Source: Nostoc carneum NIES-2107 (lineage in GTDB: Bacteria > Cyanobacteriota > Cyanobacteriia > Cyanobacteriales > Nostocaceae). From it: a stretch of 64,000 nucleotides of DNA. The notes beneath the pieces were generated by a model that worked only from the letters and a program-made list of their open reading frames with translations, ran no database searches and was not told where the DNA came from. The stretch lies in the NCBI GenBank assembly GCA_002368155.1, contig AP018180.1:558001-622000 (forward strand). Reading direction: 5' to 3'. Positions 28,191-37,570 of the stretch are shown here, piece by piece; position 1 is the first letter of the stretch; every line of letters begins with the position of its first letter. The translations under genes and the position numbers were made by a program.

Positions 28191-28652
28191 AGCTTTTCAG
28201 CTGCAATGCTGAGATGTGTGGCTATTGGGATGTGAGCAATAGTCATAACGTAAAAGCAGGGATGTTTGACCCTGCAAAACTTCATACATCAACGGGTGCA
28301 AGCTTGGGAATATGCAAACATTTTTCACTGTTTGCATAACTGGTGACGCTGACTACTTATCTGGATAGCAATTTTATGTAAGGCTACATATTCATGGCCT
28401 CATACTGTTTCACTTTCATCATGAGACGAGTAGGTAGGTAGAGGGTTTAGCAATGCTCAATCCCTACAAAAAATCTATCGGTCTCAGAATTTTTGTGAAT
28501 TGGTATCAGATTGGCAAGCACTGACGCTATCTATGTATGACGCGTCTATCTTTTAGCCTGCCTATCTGAGGGTCAAAAGCTGCATCTTTATATGAAATTT
28601 CCATAGGTAAGTAATTTTTTAGAGAACTTGGTATGAACATAAGGAACAGAAA
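28191..28652. other. Intergenic region, 462 bp
   Basis: No gene or conserved RNA recognised. A short inverted repeat ATGCAAACA...TGTTTGCAT lies near 28312-28338. It separates the first five sugar genes from the second group and probably holds a promoter. Confidence 0.4.
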
Positions 28653-29555
28653 ATGAACACAATCTATTTCGATTCACATATCAATGATGATATTAGAAGG
28701 GCACATCTCTACAATGGACAAATCTTTGTCTATTCTCCTTCTAAAAGCGCGATCGCTCTTTGTGAGTTGGCACGGGAAATGGCGGAAGCAGCCTTTGCAC
28801 CTTTAGATCCCACCAAAGCACAGCATAGCCTACCTGTAGAGAAGTACGTTGAGATTTTGGCAAAACTCAAACCAGCTTTTATCCATCACCCAAAATGCAA
28901 AGAACTCATCCAAGGGATTTTGGAGGAAAGTGGATGCGATTTGAGCAAAACCTATTTTGATGTACCACGCTTAAGAACAGCAACCAGCGATGGCTATCTG
29001 ACTTCTGGTATTGCTTACGCTTTCCATCCCCATCGTGACACTTGGTACTCTGCTCCGCAATGCCAAATCAACTGGTGGTTACCTGTATATGATGTCACAT
29101 CAGAAAATGTGATGGCATTCCATCCGCGCTACTGGGATGAACCAGTGAAAAATAGTTCTCGAGACTATAACTACGCGAAGTGGAATCGAGAAAGCCGCAA
29201 AACTGCTGCCCAGCATATTAAAAAAGATACACGCAAGCAACCCCGCGCTGAAGAACTTTTAGAAATAGAACCACAATTGCGCTTGGTTCCGAAAGTGGGT
29301 GGGATGATTCTTTTCTCTGGCGCGCAGATGCATTCAACTGTACCAAATACATCCGGTTATACCCGCTTTAGCATCGATTTTAGAACTGTGCATCTAGATG
29401 ATGCGATCGCGAGAAGGGGTGCGCCAAATATCGATTCCAACTGTACAGGTACTTCTTTAGGCGACTTTTTAAGAGGTACCGACTTTTCGCGGATTTCTGA
29501 AGATTTAGTGGCTCGCTATGACACCCCAGCACGAGAAGAGTGCTTAGTTTCCTAA
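28653..29555 (+). CDS. 2-oxoglutarate/Fe(II) dioxygenase-like protein (phytanoyl-CoA hydroxylase-like)
   Basis: 300 residues. A possible iron triad is visible: His127 and Asp129 in FHPHRDTW and His227 in QMHSTVPN, followed by Arg in TRFSIDFRTVH (about 238), which would bind 2-oxoglutarate. This is the HxD...H...R pattern of cupin-fold dioxygenases. It would hydroxylate a small molecule or sugar intermediate. The gene sits directly before the aminotransferase (58 bp), so both may act on the same compound. The family call is by motif only. Confidence 0.6.
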   Translation: MNTIYFDSHINDDIRRAHLYNGQIFVYSPSKSAIALCELAREMAEAAFAPLDPTKAQHSLPVEKYVEILAKLKPAFIHHPKCKELIQGILEESGCDLSKTYFDVPRLRTATSDGYLTSGIAYAFHPHRDTWYSAPQCQINWWLPVYDVTSENVMAFHPRYWDEPVKNSSRDYNYAKWNRESRKTAAQHIKKDTRKQPRAEELLEIEPQLRLVPKVGGMILFSGAQMHSTVPNTSGYTRFSIDFRTVHLDDAIARRGAPNIDSNCTGTSLGDFLRGTDFSRISEDLVARYDTPAREECLVS

Positions 29556-29613
29556 TTTTATTGTGCTTGCGATCGCCTATTCCAATTAAATAATCCTCAT
29601 TAAGGAAAAACCG

Positions 29614-30954
29614 ATGACCTTAGCTGATTTTAAACCCTCAACTAGACAGTCTTTTGCCCAGTCCAAAGTTTTACAACAAAAGAGCCACGCTTTGATTCCT
29701 GGTGGTGCTCATACTTACGCTAAAGGTGATGACCAATTTCCCGAAGATGCACCAGGCTTTATTGTGAAAGGTCAAGGGTGTCATGTCTGGGATGTGGATG
29801 GTAATGAATTTATTGAATATGGTATGGGTTTGCGTGCCATTACTTTAGGACACGCTTATCCGGCTGTGGTAGAAGCAGCGTATCAGCAAATGTTGCTGGG
29901 TAATAACTTCACCCGTCCGGCAACCATTGAAGTAGAATGTGCTGAACAGCTTTTAAGTTGGGTTCCTGGCGCAGAAATGGTGAAATTTGCCAAGGATGGC
30001 TCAACTGCAACTACAGCCGCAATTACTCTGGCTAGAGCATATACAGGAAGGGATATGGTGGCTATTTGTGGCGATCATCCCTTCTTTTCCTATAATGACT
30101 GGTTTATTGGCAGCACTCCCATGTCTGCGGGGATTCCCCAAGTGATTCAAGATTTGACAGTGAAATTCACTTTTAATGACATTGAAAGTGTCAAAACTCT
30201 GTTTGCGAATCATCCCGGAAAGATTGCTTGTGTCATTTTAGAACCCGCTAAATATGAACATCCAGCCAACGGTTTTCTGTATGAGTTACAAAAACTCTGT
30301 CAGGAAAATGGCGCGATTTTCATCTTAGATGAGATGATTACTGGCTTCCGTTGGGCTGGTGGGAATGCCCAAAACTGCTACAATATCGTTCCCGACTTAT
30401 CGACATTTGGTAAAAGCATGGGTAATGGGTTCGCGATTTCCGCATTAGTTGGGAAACGCGAACTCATGGAACTAGGCGGAATTTATCACGATAAAGAACG
30501 CGTATTTCTGCTATCTACTACCCACGGAGCCGAAAACCACGCCTTAGCTGCGGCGATCGCGACGATGAATACTTTCCGGACAGAAGGTGTAATCGAGTAT
30601 CTGTATCAGCAAGGAGAAAGATTATCTGCAGGGATTAAGCAGGCGATCGCAGCTTATGGAGTGGAAGATTACTTCCAAGTTGCGGGACTTCCTTGCAATT
30701 TAGTTTATGGCACTCGCGACCAAAATAAACAACCATCTCAAGCATTTAGAACTCTCTTTATGCAAGAAACTATTAAACGCGGGTTGATTCTACCTTCTTT
30801 GGTTGTGAGTTTCTCCCATAGTAATGAAGATATTGATTTCACGATTGAGGCAATTGGGGAAGCTTTAAAGGTTTACCGCCAAGCTCTAGAATATGGAATT
30901 GATGAGTATTTGATTGGTCGTCCAGTCAAACCTGTGTTTAGAAAATATTGTTAG
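29614..30954 (+). CDS. GSA-aminomutase-type class III aminotransferase
   Basis: 446 residues. The PLP lysine is K267 in FGKSMGNGF. The Asp that contacts the pyridine nitrogen is in FILDEMITGFRW, and the N-terminal half has GHAYPAVVEAAYQQM. It resembles glutamate-1-semialdehyde 2,1-aminomutase, but its place among sugar genes and differences from HemL (for example STFGKS where HemL usually has TFTKA-like sequence) suggest a specialised aminotransferase or aminomutase rather than the tetrapyrrole enzyme. Confidence 0.85.
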   Translation: MTLADFKPSTRQSFAQSKVLQQKSHALIPGGAHTYAKGDDQFPEDAPGFIVKGQGCHVWDVDGNEFIEYGMGLRAITLGHAYPAVVEAAYQQMLLGNNFTRPATIEVECAEQLLSWVPGAEMVKFAKDGSTATTAAITLARAYTGRDMVAICGDHPFFSYNDWFIGSTPMSAGIPQVIQDLTVKFTFNDIESVKTLFANHPGKIACVILEPAKYEHPANGFLYELQKLCQENGAIFILDEMITGFRWAGGNAQNCYNIVPDLSTFGKSMGNGFAISALVGKRELMELGGIYHDKERVFLLSTTHGAENHALAAAIATMNTFRTEGVIEYLYQQGERLSAGIKQAIAAYGVEDYFQVAGLPCNLVYGTRDQNKQPSQAFRTLFMQETIKRGLILPSLVVSFSHSNEDIDFTIEAIGEALKVYRQALEYGIDEYLIGRPVKPVFRKYC

Positions 30955-30968
30955 CTTCAGTTTAGCTA

Positions 30969-30988
30969 CCTGAGAATTAATTCTCAGG
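30969..30988. other. 20-bp perfect palindrome after the aminotransferase
   Basis: CCTGAGAATTAATTCTCAGG, 17 bases after the stop. It could act as a terminator stem (no T-run) or a regulator site. Confidence 0.6.
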
Positions 30989-31012
30989 CTGATAGCTCAA
31001 GTCTACGGTGTC

Positions 31013-31045
31013 AGATCCCCGACTTCTTGAAGAAGTCGGGGATCT
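31013..31045. repeat. AGATCCCCGACTT hairpin repeat, copy A
   Basis: A nearly perfect inverted repeat AGATCCCCGACTTCTT/AAGAAGTCGGGGATCT. A second copy lies at 44994-45026. This is a dispersed palindromic repeat family. Confidence 0.85.
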
Positions 31046-31100
31046 TGCAGCCCAGGAAAATTAATGACTTTTGCAATGAGATTATCCCAGGGAAATTATC

Positions 31101-32438
31101 ATGGTAAATCTTCAAGAACCTGTAGAAACCAAGCTAGAAACGGCTGCAAACAGCAGTGATGTAGCTCAAGAAATATATCAATTAATTACTGAACTCTATC
31201 CTATCTGCCGCAGTATTACAGGTGATGGGTTTAGAAAAACACTCAAGATTTTGCAACAGCATATTCCGCTATCAGTGCATGAAGTACCAACAGGAACGGA
31301 AGTTTTTGATTGGAAAGTGCCTAAAGAATGGAATATTAAAGATGCTTATATTAAAAACTCTCAAGGTGAAAAAATTGTAGATTTTGCAAATTTAAATTTA
31401 CACGTTGTTAATTACAGTATTCCGGTACATCAAAAGATATCACTAAGCGAATTAAAATCACATTTATTTACACTACCAGATTATCCTGATTGGGTTCCTT
31501 ACCGGACTTCCTATTACAAAGAAAGTTGGGGATTTTGTCTTAGTCACAATCAGTTTTTACAACTACAAGATGAAGAATATGAAGTATGTATTGACTCATC
31601 TTTAGAGCCGGGACATCTGACTTATGGTGAATATTTTATTCCCGGAGCCAGCAGCGAGGAAGTGTTGATTTCTTGTCACGCTTGTCATCCTTCTCTGTGC
31701 AATGATAATCTTTCGGGAATTGCGATCGCAGTTTTTCTCGCTAAACAACTCAGCCAAACTAAAAATCACTATTCTTATCGATTTGTTTTTATACCGGGAA
31801 CTATTGGTTCAATTACTTGGCTATCTGTAAATGAAGCGAATGTGCATCGCATCAAACATGGTTTAGTTTTAACTTGTTTGGGAGATGCAGGTAACTTTAC
31901 TTACAAAAAAAGCCGCAGAGGTAATACGGAAATTGATGAGATTGTCAGTTATGTGCTGAACAACTCAGGTCACGATTATAAAATTATTGACTTCTTTCCC
32001 TATGGCTATGATGAGCGACAATATTGCTCACCAGGCTTTAATTTAGCTGTAGGTTGCTTTATGCGATCGCCTCATGGTAGCTTCCCGGAATATCACACTT
32101 CAGCCGATAATTTGGATTTTGTAAAACCGCAATATCTGGCTGATTCTTTTGCTCAATGTGTTTCTATATTACACATACTTGATAGTAATCAAGTTTACGT
32201 TAATCAAAAACCCAAATGTGAGCCACAGTTAGGGAAAAGAGGTTTATATCGGTCAGTTGGTGGGCAAAAAGATAGCGGACTCAATGAAATGGCTATTTTG
32301 TGGGTATTGAATTTAGCTGATGGCGATCATACTCTGTTGGATATGGCTAAAAGGTCAGGAATGCCGTTTGATGATGTTAAAAATGCGGCGGATAGATTAT
32401 CGCAAACTGATTTGTTAAAACTCGCGGCTAGTGATTGA
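31101..32438 (+). CDS. DUF4910 aminopeptidase-like protein with C-terminal winged helix
   Basis: 445 residues. The central part is an M28-like zinc peptidase fold: SCHACHPSLCNDNLSG (about 195-210) supplies His and Asp ligands, with further candidates GDAGN and SPGFNLAVG. The last ~75 residues (LNLADGDHTLLDMAKRSGMP...) look like a winged-helix domain. This DUF4910/DUF2172 family is repeatedly found in polysaccharide clusters and its substrate is not established. Last gene of the cluster. Confidence 0.82.
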   Translation: MVNLQEPVETKLETAANSSDVAQEIYQLITELYPICRSITGDGFRKTLKILQQHIPLSVHEVPTGTEVFDWKVPKEWNIKDAYIKNSQGEKIVDFANLNLHVVNYSIPVHQKISLSELKSHLFTLPDYPDWVPYRTSYYKESWGFCLSHNQFLQLQDEEYEVCIDSSLEPGHLTYGEYFIPGASSEEVLISCHACHPSLCNDNLSGIAIAVFLAKQLSQTKNHYSYRFVFIPGTIGSITWLSVNEANVHRIKHGLVLTCLGDAGNFTYKKSRRGNTEIDEIVSYVLNNSGHDYKIIDFFPYGYDERQYCSPGFNLAVGCFMRSPHGSFPEYHTSADNLDFVKPQYLADSFAQCVSILHILDSNQVYVNQKPKCEPQLGKRGLYRSVGGQKDSGLNEMAILWVLNLADGDHTLLDMAKRSGMPFDDVKNAADRLSQTDLLKLAASD

Positions 32439-32598
32439 TGGGAGAGGTTGTCAAGGGTCAAAAGTCCAAAGTCAAAAATATGGGCTTTTGACTAATTAAT
32501 TTTTTCACTTCTAATACAATCGATTTGCACAGCACAAGGAAAATAAAACCACAAAAAAATAAGAGGTTGAGAGGTATTTTTGTTTAATTGCTAATGTT

Positions 32599-32697
32599 AT
32601 ACCCAATTAAATAGTTTTTGCGACATATCAATATATTCTAGAGGGCAAGGCACTGCCTTGCCCCTACAATCTGTTGCATGATTTTTTAAATTGAGAT
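32599..32697. repeat. MITE-like element, copy 2
   Basis: ATACCCAATT at one end, AAATTGAGAT at the other, inner hairpin GGGCAAGGCACTGCCTTGCCC. It ends at the stop codon of the LD-carboxypeptidase. Confidence 0.75.
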
Positions 32698-33716
32698 TAA
32701 ATTACGGCTGATTCTAACATTTGAATTGTGCCTAAATTGGCATCAATTTCTACTGGCAAACCTACTGGGATAGTAAATTTATTTTTAATGTGACCAATCA
32801 TGGAACCGTACCAAGCGGGAATATTTAACGGGCGGATGTGGTCTTGTAAGACTTGCATTAAAGTAAAATTTGGGGCATCGCCAAGGCTGCAATCGGTGCA
32901 TTGGGCAAAGATAAAACCAGCAATTTGATTAAGTATGCCAGCATTTTTTAATTGTGTGAGCATTCGGTCTACACGATAAACATCTTCGCTGATTTCTTCA
33001 ATAAATAAAATGCTATTGTGCCAAGCCGGAAGGTACATTGAACCTATCATTGCTGAGAGGACAGATAGGTTACCGCCAACAAGTTTACCTCTAGCTTTTC
33101 CTGGAGTAATTATTTCTATTTTTACTTCCCCAGGTGTGTGATTTTGCATGGTGACGGCTTCTTGATTAAAGAGAATGCGCCGGAAGTAATCTACAGTAAA
33201 CTGATTCCAGGTAGAGGTGGCTACTGGGCCATGAAAAGTAATTAAGCGGCTGCGGGCATTAATTGCTAATAATAAAGATGTAATATCGCTGTATCCGAGC
33301 AAGATTTTGGGATGATTGCGAATATTAGTGTAATTCAGCCAAGGTAAGAGACGATTACAACCCCAGCCGCCACGCATAGCAATAATAGCTTTTACCGATG
33401 GATCGGCAAACATTGAGTTTACATCAAAAGCGCGATCGCGATCCTTCCCAGCTAAGTAACCATAACGATCCAAAATATGCTTTCCTAGCTTTACTTTTAG
33501 CCCTAAATCTGCAATGTTACGCTGTGCAGTGGCTATATCTTCGCTGTCAACGGTACTCGCTGGGGCGATTAATCCTACTGTATCGCCAATTTGCAGGTGA
33601 GGTGGTTTCAGGGTGCTATTGCGAGATAATTGACCTTGGGCTGTAAAAGGTTGTACCTGGGTAGCTAAAGTCGCTAACCCAACGCTGGTAAGAAATTGTC
33701 GGCGGTTGATGTGCAT
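32697..33716 (-). CDS. Murein LD-carboxypeptidase (peptidase S66)
   Basis: 339 residues. A twin-arginine-like signal MHINRRQFLTSVGLATLA leads to export. Catalytic elements: Ser in LLGYSDITSL, Glu in FIEEISEDVYR and His in IGHIKNKFTIP. The family removes the terminal D-Ala from muropeptide tetrapeptides. Its stop lies at the edge of a MITE-like repeat. Starts divergently from the Lin0512 gene with a 22-bp gap. Confidence 0.92.
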   Translation of the reverse strand: MHINRRQFLTSVGLATLATQVQPFTAQGQLSRNSTLKPPHLQIGDTVGLIAPASTVDSEDIATAQRNIADLGLKVKLGKHILDRYGYLAGKDRDRAFDVNSMFADPSVKAIIAMRGGWGCNRLLPWLNYTNIRNHPKILLGYSDITSLLLAINARSRLITFHGPVATSTWNQFTVDYFRRILFNQEAVTMQNHTPGEVKIEIITPGKARGKLVGGNLSVLSAMIGSMYLPAWHNSILFIEEISEDVYRVDRMLTQLKNAGILNQIAGFIFAQCTDCSLGDAPNFTLMQVLQDHIRPLNIPAWYGSMIGHIKNKFTIPVGLPVEIDANLGTIQMLESAVI

Positions 33717-33738
33717 AAATTAGGGATGGGAGGAAGTT

Positions 33739-34104
33739 GTGGCTAAAAAACGCTTTATTATCGAGATGGGCATGGGAGTTGACCAACATGGACAAGAACC
33801 AACAGTAGCAGCAGCCAGGGCAGTAAGAAATGCGATCGCACATAATGCGTTACCTGGAGTGTGGGAAGTTGCTGGTTTAAATGACCCCAATGAGATGATT
33901 GTGGAAGTTCAAGTAGCTGTACCATACCCAGAACAGGTAAGACAAGAGGAAGTATTAGCAGTATTACCATTTGGGCGTAAAACTCTCACCGTTGAAGCTG
34001 GGGGGATGGTAGTTCAAGGACGCGCAATTGCTTCTCTCAACGATAAAAATGATGAGATGCTAATAGCCGTGGCGGCTGTTCATGTGTTGATTGAAACTGA
34101 ATAA
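33739..34104 (+). CDS. Lin0512 family protein
   Basis: 121 residues from GTG 33739 with a strong GGGAGGAAG before it. MAKKRFIIEMGMGVDQHGQE and a C-terminal IAVAAVHVLIE match the small Lin0512 family, found as a ring-forming protein of unknown function in bacteria and fungi. The compact beta-alpha pattern suggests a metabolic enzyme or carrier. Divergent from the LD-carboxypeptidase. Confidence 0.85.
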   Translation: MAKKRFIIEMGMGVDQHGQEPTVAAARAVRNAIAHNALPGVWEVAGLNDPNEMIVEVQVAVPYPEQVRQEEVLAVLPFGRKTLTVEAGGMVVQGRAIASLNDKNDEMLIAVAAVHVLIETE

Positions 34105-34184
34105 TATTAAGTGTTGGGATTACTGAAATTATTCGCTGAGAAAGGGAACAGGAAATAAGGGCTAAAAGTATAGCGATTTTTTTC

Positions 34185-34321
34185 AAAAATCAATTCAAAT
34201 AATGTTTGCAACAAATAAATTCTTTGTCGGGGCACGGCACCAGTAAGATAATTTGATATACCACAAGATTGTGGATGCCGTGCCCTTACCCATCTGTCGC
34301 GTTCTTTTTTCAAAATGGTAT
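34185..34321. repeat. MITE-like element, copy 3
   Basis: AATTCAAATAATGTTTGCAACA at the left and TTCTTTTTTCAAAATGGTAT at the right, with an inner GGGCACGGCA...TGCCGTGCCC hairpin that has a longer loop than the other copies. Confidence 0.7.
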
Positions 34322-34390
34322 TAGCTGCATAAATAATGTAAATTCTGATGAGAATTTATAAAATAATGCTCAATTTTAGGGTGTCATATC

Positions 34391-35182
34391 ATGAATGCAC
34401 AAGAGCGAAACTGGTCAACTTTGTTTGGTCACCATACTCAAGAAAGTATTAGCTGGTATGGAACATGGACTAGTTATTCTCTCACTAAAGAAGTGGTTAA
34501 ATCTTTCAAAGGTGTGAGAAGTTTTCGGGCTAACGAAGATAACACAATTATTTATCAAACTAATAATTACACCTACGCCGATGGCAGAGAAGAAGAAAAA
34601 AACTGGCAAATAGATAAGCAAACTTGTAATCGAGATGATGGCATTATTCATCCTGCATTACCTTCTATGAAGGTACTAGCAATTACTCCTGAAATTTATG
34701 GTTCTGTAGACAAAAAACTTGAGCCAGGTAAAATGTTGGGTATGGAGTTATTCTTTAGAAATGCAGATTGGCGAACGAGTGTAGTAGTGATATATGCAAA
34801 AAATAGTGCAATAGAAAGATTTACTCAGATTCGTGAATATTTAGGTAGCTTCCCTGTAAAACCACCTGATGCAGAAGTAAAGGAAATCGATGGTAAATGG
34901 ATAGGAGAAAAACAATATATCAATGCTGATTTAACTGTTTCAAATGTGGAATCTATTGAAAATCTAACTTTGGTGCCACTGAAGGATGAGAATATATATC
35001 AAACAGTCTTTTTACCTGATGGAATAGTGATTAATACACCTAAAATTTTGCCATCTGGTCAAGAATTTAGCATTATAGCTGGTAAATTTGTCTCTCCAAC
35101 TGAATTTAAGCGACTAACTGCACAATATGATAGTGCAGGTAATTTTCAGCGTTTAACTTCAGAAATATTTTATCGCCAATAA
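34391..35182 (+). CDS. DUF3598 family protein
   Basis: 263 residues. The opening NWSTLFGHH...ISWYGTWTSYS with repeated beta strands is the pattern of cyanobacterial DUF3598 proteins (calycin-like fold related to lipid/pigment-binding lyases). No signal peptide. It is followed by several short cytoplasmic genes in the same direction. Function unknown. Confidence 0.75.
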   Translation: MNAQERNWSTLFGHHTQESISWYGTWTSYSLTKEVVKSFKGVRSFRANEDNTIIYQTNNYTYADGREEEKNWQIDKQTCNRDDGIIHPALPSMKVLAITPEIYGSVDKKLEPGKMLGMELFFRNADWRTSVVVIYAKNSAIERFTQIREYLGSFPVKPPDAEVKEIDGKWIGEKQYINADLTVSNVESIENLTLVPLKDENIYQTVFLPDGIVINTPKILPSGQEFSIIAGKFVSPTEFKRLTAQYDSAGNFQRLTSEIFYRQ

Positions 35183-35190
35183 TTCCTTGT

Positions 35191-35234
35191 AGAGACGCGA
35201 TTAATCGCGTCTTTATTCAAGATTAATCGCGTCT
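35191..35234. repeat. AGAGACGCGATTAATCGCGTCT palindromic repeat, doubled
   Basis: One full palindrome followed by a half copy (GATTAATCGCGTCT). Same family as 9691, 36103, 39321, 39361 and 58418. Confidence 0.85.
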
Positions 35235-35285
35235 GTATTCAACATCCAAAACCAATATTTACCACAACTGAAATAGGATTTTAAT

Positions 35286-35672
35286 ATGTCAAATGCAACC
35301 ATAGAAAACGTAGTTGCTGCTTACTTTGCTAATATGGCTAGTATGAACCCTGAAGGCTGGGTAGAAAACTTTGCTGAAGATGCATTAAGCTACGATCCAG
35401 TAGGGGAACCACCAGCAAAAGTCCATGAAGGATTCCGTCAGTTTATTGGGCAATTACAAGCGGTTTTTACAAAGCTAGAAGCCACCACTGAGCATATTTT
35501 TGTGAGTGGGAATGAAGCAGCAGTTAAGTGGACAATGCAAGGAACTAGCAAAACAGGTAAATCCGTAACTTTTGCCGGAATTACTATTATTGAAATTAAC
35601 TCAGCAGGTAAAATTCAAACTACTCGCGCTTACTGGAACCCAGCCGCAATGATAGCGCAATTGCGTTCTTAA
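35286..35672 (+). CDS. SnoaL-like (NTF2-fold) protein
   Basis: 128 residues. The pattern VVAAYFANMASMNPEGWVEN, then FAEDALSYDPVGEPP and a C-terminal IIEINSAGKIQTTRAYWNP is typical of SnoaL-like NTF2-fold proteins, small isomerases/hydrolases or ligand-binding proteins. The substrate cannot be read from sequence. Confidence 0.82.
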   Translation: MSNATIENVVAAYFANMASMNPEGWVENFAEDALSYDPVGEPPAKVHEGFRQFIGQLQAVFTKLEATTEHIFVSGNEAAVKWTMQGTSKTGKSVTFAGITIIEINSAGKIQTTRAYWNPAAMIAQLRS

Positions 35673-35761
35673 AAAAGACAGTGCGCTAAAATAAGAGAAT
35701 TGGGATAAAAATCTCTGGCAGTAAGTTCAATCAACAAATCATCTTTACCACTCCAGCGACA

Positions 35762-36100
35762 ATGTCTCAAGAGCATAATCAATCACTACCAATTCAGCAA
35801 ATAACCGGACTAAAAGCACATCATTTTGCTGATTTAGTTAGGGCGGCACAATTAATTTTTGACCCCGCAGCAGGGCTTTCTGGAAGATATGTGAAAGTTG
35901 ACTGGCGAGAGTTTGGTATTCCCCTGGATGTAGCGGAAAATCTGAAATTACTCGGTGAACAATATCGCTATTCTTCTCCTCACATTCCTGTAGAAAATAT
36001 TTGGAGTCAATTAACTCCAGAAACTCGGATTTGGTTCATGGAACATAAAGATGAGTTATGGCAATTTGAGGAAGCTTTCCCCGCACTTGATGAAGATTAA
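35762..36100 (+). CDS. Conserved cyanobacterial hypothetical protein
   Basis: 112 residues, soluble, acidic, Trp/Phe-rich at its C-terminus (VENIWSQLTPETRIWFMEHK). No signal or membrane segment. It follows the SnoaL-like gene in the same direction after 89 bp. I do not recognise a named domain. Confidence 0.65.
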   Translation: MSQEHNQSLPIQQITGLKAHHFADLVRAAQLIFDPAAGLSGRYVKVDWREFGIPLDVAENLKLLGEQYRYSSPHIPVENIWSQLTPETRIWFMEHKDELWQFEEAFPALDED

Positions 36101-36102
36101 AG

Positions 36103-36124
36103 AGAGACGCGATTAATCGCGTCT
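36103..36124. repeat. AGAGACGCGATTAATCGCGTCT palindromic repeat
   Basis: Single copy of the dispersed GACGCGAT/ATCGCGTC family, three bases after a stop codon; it could also act in transcript termination. Confidence 0.8.
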
Positions 36125-36362
36125 GTACAAGAAGTAGGGTGCGTTAACGAAGTAACGCACCTCTTCCAAAGCTTTTGGTGTTACATATTAGTCTGCCAAC
36201 CCAAAAATGCTAGGTGGAGGTTGGGGAAAGGTTAAAGGGAAAAGGGTAAGGGACAAAAACCTTTCCCCTTTACCCTTTCCCCCGCTTGCGTTGCCTTGGC
36301 GTACTCATAGCGCGATCGCATGATCTGTTGTGCGTATTAAACTAAGAAAAAAGCGCACATCG

Positions 36363-37541
36363 ATGAATCATAGCTTTAGTGTTGCTCCTATTGTTGAGGA
36401 ATCAACTGCTGCAAATCCTATTGATGCTCAACAACATCTCTTTGTCAAGCAATTAGCTGTCTTTATTTTAGAAATGCTGCTGGCGTTACCTTTAGGTTTC
36501 AGCCTTGCTAGGTTGAATATTGGGGGAATAGTTTGGATATTCGGGGGTATTGCGGCGGGTACTATAGTTTTACAGATTTGTCGAATTTTTTTTCAATATT
36601 ACCCCAAACCTAACCGGACTGCGAGAAAAACTGGTATGGCGCTTGTGGGGCTGACAGTGGGTGCTTCCAGTAGTCATAGTGATTTAGCTAGTGTTGCGTC
36701 TGGGATGCCGATATTTATTTTATTAACAGTTTTTCTGTTAGTTTGTGGCATCTGTATTGGCTATATTTATTCGCACCTCAGTAAAACCAATTTGTTAACA
36801 GCAATGCTGGCGACAGTTCCCGGCGGAGTGGGAATTATGGCAGCGATCGCAGCTGATTATAATAAAAATGTTACCTTAGTGGCGCTAGTTCAAGCTTTGC
36901 GGGTAACAAGCGTAGTTTTTCTGATTCCTTTGATTGCGAGAACCACATTTAGCAGTTCTTGGAATCAACAAGCTATTTCCATGCAAAGCAATTTACTCAA
37001 TTTTGAGCCATCTCAATTAGGATTACTTTTATTAGCGCTGGGGGTAACCGCCTTAGTAGTTTATCTGGCGATATTCTTAAAGATTCCCGCAGGCGATTTT
37101 TTTGGTGCTTTGCTGATTGGGATAGCATTTAACCCTGTGCTAAATTTACTACCTATCGCATCTGGTATGCATTTTACTGCACCACCACTAATTAATTTAG
37201 TTGGTCAAATGCTGTTAGGAATTACCATTGGGGAGTATTGGGGAGATAAACCTAGTTTTAATGCCAAAACTATCGGCTATGCAGTCATGTCTGTGGCTAT
37301 GACTTTAATTGCAGGTGCGATCGCTGCTATGCTGGCTATGCAATTAACTGCTTGGGATTGGTTAACTTGTCTATTGGTAACAGCCCCAGGAGGTTCCGCA
37401 GAAATGATTCTCGTTGCTTTGGTATTAAATCATAATGTGGAAGTAGTCACCGCAGGGCATTTAGTCAGGCTGATTGCTATCAACAGTTCCCTACCTATTT
37501 GGTTATTTCTGTTTCGCCGTCTTGAAAGCCAATCATCGTAG
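36363..37541 (+). CDS. AbrB-family membrane transporter (PF05145 type)
   Basis: 392 residues from ATG 36363 (MNHSFSVAPIVEE); a GTG at 36330 is in frame. It has about ten TM helices in two internally similar halves, each containing a TVPGGVGIMAAI or VTAPGGSAEMILV motif, the duplicated signature of the AbrB transporter family (formerly annotated as ammonia monooxygenase-like). Substrate unknown. The stop is followed at once by a hairpin and the 21-bp repeat array. Confidence 0.85.
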   Translation: MNHSFSVAPIVEESTAANPIDAQQHLFVKQLAVFILEMLLALPLGFSLARLNIGGIVWIFGGIAAGTIVLQICRIFFQYYPKPNRTARKTGMALVGLTVGASSSHSDLASVASGMPIFILLTVFLLVCGICIGYIYSHLSKTNLLTAMLATVPGGVGIMAAIAADYNKNVTLVALVQALRVTSVVFLIPLIARTTFSSSWNQQAISMQSNLLNFEPSQLGLLLLALGVTALVVYLAIFLKIPAGDFFGALLIGIAFNPVLNLLPIASGMHFTAPPLINLVGQMLLGITIGEYWGDKPSFNAKTIGYAVMSVAMTLIAGAIAAMLAMQLTAWDWLTCLLVTAPGGSAEMILVALVLNHNVEVVTAGHLVRLIAINSSLPIWLFLFRRLESQSS

Positions 37542-37568
37542 ATGGGTTGTCGCGCAGCGCAACCCATC
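37541..37568. other. GATGGGTTG hairpin repeat
   Basis: GATGGGTTG-TCGCGCAGCG-CAACCCATC starts at the last base of the AbrB-type stop codon, giving a terminator-like hairpin commonly seen between Nostoc genes. Confidence 0.7.
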
Positions 37569-37570
37569 GA

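Noticed and set aside
29614-30954. hemL (glutamate-1-semialdehyde aminomutase of tetrapyrrole synthesis)
   Set aside because: The setting in a sugar cluster and differences around the PLP lysine make a specialised paralogue more likely.
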